Shown: positions 38,437 to 43,620 of the stretch, in pieces | How positions within the stretch are numbered: the stretch's first letter is position 1 | Layout: the number at the start of each line of letters is the position of its first letter | DNA from: Streptomyces spiralis | GTDB lineage: Bacteria; Actinomycetota; Actinomycetes; Streptomycetales; Streptomycetaceae | Assembly: GCF_014654675.1 (NCBI RefSeq) | Contig: NZ_BNBC01000021.1 | Coordinates: forward strand, 72,375-115,994 | Reading direction: 5' to 3' | DNA length: 43,620 bases | The notes under the pieces: model-generated | Databases searched by the model: none | Told to the model about the DNA's origin: nothing | Seen by the model: the letters and a program-made list of their open reading frames with translations, nothing else | Translations under genes and position numbers: made by a program

Positions 38437-41277
38437 TTACACGTACTCGTCCGCCGGCACCTGGAGGTCCACCGGGAGTTCCTGCCGCCCGGCTATGTCG
38501 AGCTTGCGGTAGACGCGGGTCAGGTGCTGCTCGACCGTGCTGACGGTGATGTACAGCTTGAGCGCGATCTCGCGGTTGGTGTGTCCGTGGACGGCGAGCA
38601 TGGCCACCCGCTTCTCCGACTCGCTGAGGGTGGCGACGAGTTCGGCGAGCCGGCCGCGGGACGACTCCGCCTGGGGGTCGGCCCCGTCGGTGTGCCCGGG
38701 CAGGGCCTTCTCGCACAGCACCTCGGCCCCGCAGTCCCGGGCCAGATGCCAGGCCCTGCGGTTGGCCATGGCGGCCCGCGCGGGCTCGCCGGTCTCCTTC
38801 AGCACCCGCCCCAGGTCCACCAGCGTCAGCGCCAGTTCGTACTGGTCGCCGGACCTGCGCAGCTCGTCCACCGCCTTGGTGAGCAGCGTCTGCCGCTCCT
38901 TCGGCTCACGCAGCTCCGCCTGGAGCCGCAGCGCGACGCCCCGCACCCGGGGGTCGGCCGCGTCCGGCCGGGACAGCTGGTCCGTGATGAACCGCTCGGC
39001 CTGCTGGAGCTCGCCGAGCCGCATCAGGGCCGAGGCCGCGTCCGTACGCCAGGGCAGCACCTGGGGCCGGTCCAGTCCCCAGCGCTTCATGCGCCGGCCG
39101 ATGTCCAGGAAGTCACCGAGCGCGGCCCGGTACCGGCTGGTCGCCAGCGCGTACTGCCCGCGAGCCCGCAGATACGCCAGTCCGTGCACGCTGCCGGCCA
39201 GTTCCTCGGGCACCGGGCGGCCGAGCACCGCGGCGGCCGCCTCGGTCCGGCCCATCGCCGTGTACGCCCGGACCAGGGTGCCCGCGATGCCGCTCAGCAG
39301 CACGCTGCCGCCCCGGCCGGGGACCGCGTCCAGGGCGGCGGTGGCGGCCGCCCCGGCTCCGGCGAGGTCGCCCCGCCCCAGCCGGGCCTCGGCGAGCAGC
39401 CCGCCGAAGACGGCCTGCCAGCCGGTCGCACCGCGCCGCGCGGACTGCGCGGCGAGCATCTCGCACCACGGCAGGGCCCGTGCCGGCCCGCCGAGATACA
39501 GCAGCACCCGCAGCGCCTGGGCCAGCGGCTCGACCATGCCCTCGGCAGGCGAGGCACCCCGCAGGAACACCTCCGCCACATGCGCGGCGGCCCCGGCCTC
39601 GACCTGCTCCGGCACGGCCCACAGCGCGGCCGGATGAATCCCGAAGCGCGCCGGGAAGCCCGCCGGCTGCCCCGTACCGCCGCGCGCCACGAAGCCCGTG
39701 GAGCCCGCGGCAGGTCCCAGGCCTCCCCGCGTCGCGGCACCCGACGCTCCCGCACCGCCGCCGTCCGGACGGCCGTCGGCCTGCCGGGCCGCCGCCCAGT
39801 GGGGGAACGCGGACAGCCCGTCCAGCGGGTCCTCCCGCGGTACGTCCCTCAGTCCCCCCGGTACGTCCCTCAGTCCCCCTGGTACGTCTCTCAGCCCCGC
39901 CCCCGTCCCCGCCTCGGCCCGGCCCCCCGGCACTCCGCTCGCCGTCAGCCGGTCGAGGGCCTCCACGGCCTCGTCGATGCGCCCCTGGGCCGTCAGCGCG
40001 CGGGCGAGGGGGCCCAGGGCGTCGGCGGGCAGGCGGCCCTCGCGCAGCGCGGTGAGAGGACCGGACAGATGGTGTTCCGCGGCGGCGGGGTCGGTGCGCG
40101 CGGTGACGGCGGCGAGCCGGATCCGTACGTGGGCCCGGTGGCTGTCGTCGGCGCAGCCCTCCTGGGCGAGTTCCAGGCAGGCGGCGGCGCGGGCGGCGTC
40201 CCCGTCGGCGAGGAACTGGCCGACGGCGGCGCGCAGGACCCCCATGGCCCACTCCTCGCCGGTGTGCCGCGCGCCGAGCAGCTGCGCGGCGACGACCGGG
40301 GCGGGCGCGCCCATGCCGTGGGCGACGACGGCCGCTCGCCGGTGCAGGGCGCGCCGGTCGGCCGGGTCCATGTGGCCGAGGACCGCGTCACGGGCGGCGG
40401 GGTGGCGGAATCCGGGCCCGTCGAGCAGGCCGGCGTCGCCGAGGGCGGCCATGCCCCGGGCGGCGGCCACGGCGTCGATGTCCAGGAGCCGGGCGACGAG
40501 TTCGGGGCCGCCGTGCCCGTCGAGCACGGCGACGGCCCGCGCCAGCTCGGTGGTGGCGGCCCCGCACCGGTGGAGGCAGGCCAGGACGGCGTATGTGTAG
40601 GGGCCGCCGGGCTGGGTGCCGGGGTCCTGGAGCAGGGCGCGCAGCAGCAGCGGGTTGCCGCCGCTGGCCCGGTGGAGGCGTTCGGCCTCGGCGGTGTCGC
40701 GGCCGGCCAGCAGGGTGGCGACGGCGGCCCGGTCCAGGCGTTCGAGGCGGACGCGGACGAAGTTCGGCTGGCGCAGCAGTTCGGTGGCGAACAGCGGGTC
40801 GTCGACGGACTCGTGCACGGATGCGGCGAGGACCAGCAGGACCCTGGTGCTGCGGGTCTCGCGCGCGAGGTGCAGCAGATGACGGCGGGACAGCTCGTCC
40901 ACGTGGTGCAGGTCGTCGACGGCGATCACGACGGGTGCGGTGTCGCTCAGCTCGTGGACGGCGCGGGTGAAGGCCTGCTGCGCCTCGACGCATCCGGCCC
41001 GCTCCGGCGATGCGGGCGCGGGCAGCGTACCGGCCGGGGCGCTGCCGACGAGCTGGGCGACGACTCCCAGCGGACGGTCACGCTCCGTGGCCGTTCCGGT
41101 GGCCCGCAGGACGACCGCCGCGCGGTCGGCGGCGCGCAGGGCGACCGCCTGGAGGAATTCGCTCTTTCCGCATCCGACGGCGCCCTCGACGAGAACCAGC
41201 ATGGATTTTCCGGCCGCGGCGCCGTCGAGGGCCGAGTCCATCAGGGCGAGTTCCTCGGCACGCTGGATCAGCACCAT
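38437..41277 (-). CDS. LAL-family LuxR regulator
   Basis: A 946-residue large ATP-binding regulator of the LuxR family. Walker A GAVGCGKS is at residues 32-39, Walker B-like PVVIAVDDLHHVDELS near 115-130, then a long TPR-like middle, and a C-terminal LuxR helix-turn-helix (about 883-940): LSESEKRVAMLAVHGHTNRE, then IALKLYITVSTVEQHLTRVY. LALs such as PikD activate polyketide and other biosynthetic genes; the inducer is usually unknown. The ATG at 41277 lies in a less GC-rich promoter region (41278-41474). The middle contains three 21-bp repeats encoding GLRDVPG. It points toward the polyprenyl-synthetase-like gene and may control it. Confidence 0.92.
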   Translation of the reverse strand: MVLIQRAEELALMDSALDGAAAGKSMLVLVEGAVGCGKSEFLQAVALRAADRAAVVLRATGTATERDRPLGVVAQLVGSAPAGTLPAPASPERAGCVEAQQAFTRAVHELSDTAPVVIAVDDLHHVDELSRRHLLHLARETRSTRVLLVLAASVHESVDDPLFATELLRQPNFVRVRLERLDRAAVATLLAGRDTAEAERLHRASGGNPLLLRALLQDPGTQPGGPYTYAVLACLHRCGAATTELARAVAVLDGHGGPELVARLLDIDAVAAARGMAALGDAGLLDGPGFRHPAARDAVLGHMDPADRRALHRRAAVVAHGMGAPAPVVAAQLLGARHTGEEWAMGVLRAAVGQFLADGDAARAAACLELAQEGCADDSHRAHVRIRLAAVTARTDPAAAEHHLSGPLTALREGRLPADALGPLARALTAQGRIDEAVEALDRLTASGVPGGRAEAGTGAGLRDVPGGLRDVPGGLRDVPREDPLDGLSAFPHWAAARQADGRPDGGGAGASGAATRGGLGPAAGSTGFVARGGTGQPAGFPARFGIHPAALWAVPEQVEAGAAAHVAEVFLRGASPAEGMVEPLAQALRVLLYLGGPARALPWCEMLAAQSARRGATGWQAVFGGLLAEARLGRGDLAGAGAAATAALDAVPGRGGSVLLSGIAGTLVRAYTAMGRTEAAAAVLGRPVPEELAGSVHGLAYLRARGQYALATSRYRAALGDFLDIGRRMKRWGLDRPQVLPWRTDAASALMRLGELQQAERFITDQLSRPDAADPRVRGVALRLQAELREPKERQTLLTKAVDELRRSGDQYELALTLVDLGRVLKETGEPARAAMANRRAWHLARDCGAEVLCEKALPGHTDGADPQAESSRGRLAELVATLSESEKRVAMLAVHGHTNREIALKLYITVSTVEQHLTRVYRKLDIAGRQELPVDLQVPADEYV
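39839..39901 (-). repeat. Three 21-bp in-frame repeats inside the LAL gene
   Basis: Units at 39839-39859, 39860-39880 and 39881-39901 encode GLRDVPG three times on the minus strand. They lie in a Gly/Ala-rich linker within the helical middle, so they look like tolerated slippage products. Confidence 0.7.
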
Positions 41278-41474
41278 ATGAATCCATCCCCCATTGGTTC
41301 CGAATTTCCGCGGAATTCGCCTTCTTCACCCTGTTCTTGCGGCTGTTCTGGTGCCCGTCCTCAGGGCTTCTCGGCGAATTCGCCGGAGCATGCGGGGAAG
41401 TAGGGTCGCGCGGAATCAGGAATCCAGCGTATCGGGCCGTCCGGCCGCCCACGGTGGCCGAAAGTGCCCCTGCA

Positions 41475-42320
41475 TCAATGCGCCACCGTGGCGGGGAAGA
41501 TCCGCCGCGGCACGTCCACGGGGTGCCGCCGGGCGCGCCACTCCCGGGGGTAGCCGACGGACACCTCCTCGAAGCGGACGCCGTCGTACCAGGTGGTGCG
41601 CGGGATGTGCAGGTGGCCGTAGACGACCGCGGCCGCCCGGAACCTCAGGTGCCAGTCGCCGGTGAGCTCGGTGCCGCACCACAGGGCGAACTCCGGGTGG
41701 CGCAGGATGCCGGTCGGCTGCCGTACCAGCGGGAAGTGGTTGACCAGAACGGTGCGCAGCTCGGGGTCGCAGGCGGCCAGGCGCCGCTCGGTGAGCGCGA
41801 GCCGGGCGCGGCACCAGGCCTCCCGGCTGGGGTAGGGGTCGGGGTGGAGCAGGAACTCGTCGTTGCAGACCACACCGGCCTCGTAGGCCTGCTCCAGGGC
41901 CTGCCGCCGGGTGGCCGCGGCGGGGGTGCGGAAGGTGTAGTCGTACAGCAGGAACAGCGGTGCGACGATCAGCGGTCCCTGCGGCCCGCACCAGACGGGG
42001 TAAGGGTCCTCGGGGGTGTGGACGCCCAACGAGCGGCACAGGTCGACGAGCCGGCGGTAGCGGTGCTCGCCGCGCAGGTCCTGACGGGGGTCGTCGCGCG
42101 GGGTCCACAGCTCGTGGTTGCCGGGCGCCCACACCACCTGGGCATAGCGCCTGCTCAGCAGTCCCAGGGCCCATTCCACATCGGCCAGGCTCTCGCCCAC
42201 GTCGCCCGCGACGACGATCCAGTCGGCCGGGTCGTCCGGGCGGAGATCCTCGACAATGCGCCGGTTCTCCGGATGGGCGACATGCAGGTCGCTGATGCCC
42301 ATGAGCTTTCCGTGAGCCAT
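41475..42320 (-). CDS. Metallophosphoesterase, possible PptH-like phosphopantetheinyl hydrolase
   Basis: A 281-residue calcineurin-like phosphoesterase starting MAHGKLMGISDLHVAHPENR. Metal-ligand motifs are complete: SDLH (10-13), VAGDVGE (37-43), APGNHELW (65-72), VNHFPL (about 191-196) and YGHLHIPRT (about 234-242). The gene is divergent from a phosphopantetheinyl transferase. In Mycobacterium tuberculosis the neighbour of PptT is PptH, a metallophosphoesterase that removes phosphopantetheine from carrier proteins; the same pairing here suggests that role. I rely on gene pairing and motif layout, not on a sequence alignment, so a different phosphoester substrate remains possible. An inverted repeat, AGTCAC...GTGACT, lies in the shared promoter region. 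Confidence 0.85.
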   Translation of the reverse strand: MAHGKLMGISDLHVAHPENRRIVEDLRPDDPADWIVVAGDVGESLADVEWALGLLSRRYAQVVWAPGNHELWTPRDDPRQDLRGEHRYRRLVDLCRSLGVHTPEDPYPVWCGPQGPLIVAPLFLLYDYTFRTPAAATRRQALEQAYEAGVVCNDEFLLHPDPYPSREAWCRARLALTERRLAACDPELRTVLVNHFPLVRQPTGILRHPEFALWCGTELTGDWHLRFRAAAVVYGHLHIPRTTWYDGVRFEEVSVGYPREWRARRHPVDVPRRIFPATVAH

Positions 42321-42633
42321 CTACCGGAGGCTAGGCACGGGCCGCCGGCGCCCGTACCCCTAGGCGCCCCCAATACTCAGAGAATCGACGTGGATGCGCA
42401 CGGTGAAGGGGCTTTCGGCGCGGACTGTGGCAAGGGGATGACAAGTCACGTCCTGTGACTGCCAGTTGGCTGACCGGTGGTGGTGGCGGGGCGCCGGGGA
42501 TGGCAGCACTCAGGCAGGAAAGGGCGCCGCGGGCCGCCTTCCGGCCGGGGGCGGGGCGCGGAACGTGGCCGGGGCGGCGGTGCCGCGGCGAGCGTGGAGG
42601 CAGTCCACCCGTCCGGAGCGAATCGGGGATGCC
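42321..42633. promoter_or_regulatory. Divergent promoter region, metallophosphoesterase / PPTase
   Basis: 313 bases with no supported gene. The clearest element is an inverted repeat AGTCAC (42444-42449), 5-base spacer, GTGACT (42455-42460), a plausible repressor site for both genes. A GGAGG at 42596 precedes the PPTase start by about 35 bases, too far to serve ATG 42634, so an upstream non-ATG start is not excluded. Confidence 0.45.
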
Positions 42634-43368
42634 ATGCTCGCGAACCTGCTGCCGACCGGCGTTGCCGTCTCGGAGGCCACCGCCGACCCGGCCGACGCCG
42701 GGCTGCACCCCGAGGAGCTGGCGCTGGTCGCGCACTCCGTCGAGAAGCGGCAGCTGGAGTTCGGCACCGTGCGCTGGTGCGCCCGGCGCGCGATGGAGGA
42801 GCTCGGGGTGGAGCCGGGGCCGGTGCTGCCGGGCCGGCGGGGTGTCCCGCAATGGGCGCCGGGCGTCGTGGGCAGCATGACGCACTGCGCCGGCTACCGG
42901 GCCGCGGCGCTGGCCCGCGCCGGGCAGTTCACGGCCCTGGGCATCGACGCGGAGCCCGACGAGCCGCTCCCCGAGGGGATTCTGGAGTCGATCGCCCTCC
43001 CGGAGGAGATGCGCTGGATACGGCAGCTGGAGCGCGCGGTGCCCCAGGTGTCCTGGGGGCGGCTGCTGTTCAGCATCAAGGAGTCGGTGTACAAGGCGTG
43101 GTTCCCGCTGACGGGGCAGGAGCTGGACTTTCCCGACGCGTCGGTGACGGTGGACCCTGCGAGCGGACGGTTCCGGGCCCGGCTGGTGCCGGTCGGGATG
43201 GTGCTCTCGCCCGCGGGGCCGACCGTGTTCGAGGGCCGCTGGGCGGCGGGGAACGGTGTGCTGGTGAGCGCCACCTGGGTGCCGGCGCCGGCCCGGAACG
43301 GCGAAGAGCGCCCCCCGCGGTCTGCCGCGGGGAGCGCTGTGAGCCTGTGCGCGGATCCGTGCGGCTGA
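42634..43368 (+). CDS. 4'-phosphopantetheinyl transferase (EntD/PptT-like)
   Basis: A 244-residue Sfp/EntD-superfamily enzyme starting at ATG 42634 (MLANLLPTGVAVSEATAD). It moves the phosphopantetheine arm of CoA onto a conserved Ser of carrier proteins of polyketide, peptide and fatty acid synthases. Diagnostic motifs are VGSMTHCAGYRAAA (about 81-94), GIDAEPDEPLP with the Mg-binding Asp/Glu (about 104-114), and FSIKESVYKAWFPLT (about 147-161). ERRxxE-like RQLEFGTVRWCARRAME near the N-terminus is typical of the EntD/PptT type. The frame is open upstream to 42466, but no similarity is visible there. A stand-alone PPTase suggests that carrier-protein-dependent biosynthesis genes lie to the right or elsewhere in the genome. 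Confidence 0.93.
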   Translation: MLANLLPTGVAVSEATADPADAGLHPEELALVAHSVEKRQLEFGTVRWCARRAMEELGVEPGPVLPGRRGVPQWAPGVVGSMTHCAGYRAAALARAGQFTALGIDAEPDEPLPEGILESIALPEEMRWIRQLERAVPQVSWGRLLFSIKESVYKAWFPLTGQELDFPDASVTVDPASGRFRARLVPVGMVLSPAGPTVFEGRWAAGNGVLVSATWVPAPARNGEERPPRSAAGSAVSLCADPCG

Positions 43369-43620
43369 TCGACGCGGGGACCGGCCGCGGACCGACCATG
43401 AGGACCGGCCGCGGGAGCCGGCTGCCGGACCAGCCGCGGGACCCGGCCGCGGGGGCCAGGGCCTTTCGTCTGGATCAGGCCGGATCAGGGAGCGGGGTCT
43501 GGTGGTGGGGGTACCTCCCACGCCGTTCAGGCAGTGGGGGAGGATCGCAAGGCGGAGGAGGGCGTCATGGCGGAGCCATGGCAACCGACGACAACGCGGC
43601 GAGGCGCGGTGCCAGACCCC
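43369..43620. other. Right-edge non-coding region with terminal inverted repeat
   Basis: 252 bases with no gene. Repeated CGGCCGCGGG-type strings (43380-43455) could fold as a terminator for the PPTase gene. GGGGTCTGG at 43495-43503 is complemented by CCAGACCCC at 43612-43620, the very end of the window, bounding about 126 bases. This resembles the dispersed palindromic repeats of Streptomyces, but the right edge is cut. Confidence 0.4.

Noticed and set aside
39698..40600. Rightward frames of 190-300 residues (and longer) opposite the LAL gene
   Set aside because: Ser/Arg/Pro-rich antisense translations typical of GC-rich DNA; LAL domains on the minus strand are unambiguous.

Overview
The window is high-GC DNA from a Streptomyces-type actinomycete chromosome. 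Evidence is strong third-position G+C bias, GTG starts, a wblA gene in its usual neighbourhood, a tRNA-Pro occupied by an integrative element, and antibiotic-cluster regulators of the SARP, AfsA and LAL families. Only about 2 kb (roughly 22.85-24.9 kb) is clearly less GC-rich.

Region 1 (1-9.6 kb) is conserved core chromosome: a truncated NUDIX hydrolase, a RidA-family protein, a small DUF4177-like protein, two coupled ArsA/Get3-like ATPases, wblA, a class A penicillin-binding protein, a GatB/YqeY protein, a membrane-anchored metallophosphoesterase and a Pr6Pr-type membrane protein, ending at tRNA-Pro(CGG). As I remember it, this order matches the wblA neighbourhood of S. coelicolor.

Region 2 (9,627-25,078) is a complete actinomycete integrative and conjugative element (AICE) of about 15.45 kb. 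It is bounded by a 45-bp exact repeat of the tRNA-Pro 3' half. Reading leftward it holds a translationally coupled accessory operon (DUF6284-like, unknown, DUF2637-like membrane protein, GGDEF diguanylate cyclase, RRQRL zinc protein), an FtsK/Tra DNA translocase, three small Spd-like proteins, a C5-methylase-like protein, a Prim-Pol primase, a replication ATPase, Xis and Int. Perfect hairpins separate most modules. Three non-coding repeat sets look functional: GGTGACGC iterons between xis and rep, CCGCTA/TAGCGG palindromes beside tra (possible clt), and tandem 12-mers inside both ends (possible integrase arm sites). A GntR regulator with two direct-repeat operators, an XRE/TPR regulator and a restriction-modification pair sit at the right end. 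The endonuclease is an EcoRV-fold enzyme with all catalytic residues conserved, a different DNA-reading loop, and a cytosine-C5 rather than adenine methylase partner.

Region 3 (25-43.6 kb) is accessory, probably the regulatory arm of a specialised-metabolite locus whose core enzymes lie outside the window. It contains a small membrane protein, a stand-alone HypE-like protein, a GPH-type exporter/symporter, an AfsA-family signal synthase, a SARP-NB-ARC regulator carrying a TTA (bldA) codon, an NB-ARC/LuxR regulator, an acyl-adenylate ligase homologue with broken catalytic motifs, a polyprenyl-synthetase homologue with broken Asp-rich motifs, a LAL regulator, and a divergent metallophosphoesterase/phosphopantetheinyl transferase pair resembling mycobacterial PptH/PptT. 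An 11-bp-periodic repeat array, the spacing SARP proteins bind, lies upstream of the polyprenyl-synthetase-like gene. Short tandem repeats in and between genes are unusually common here.

The most interesting leads are the EcoRV-like endonuclease with C5 methylase, the AICE repeat sets, the element-borne diguanylate cyclase without an inhibitory site, and the two degenerate enzymes beside an AfsA/SARP/LuxR/LAL regulator group.
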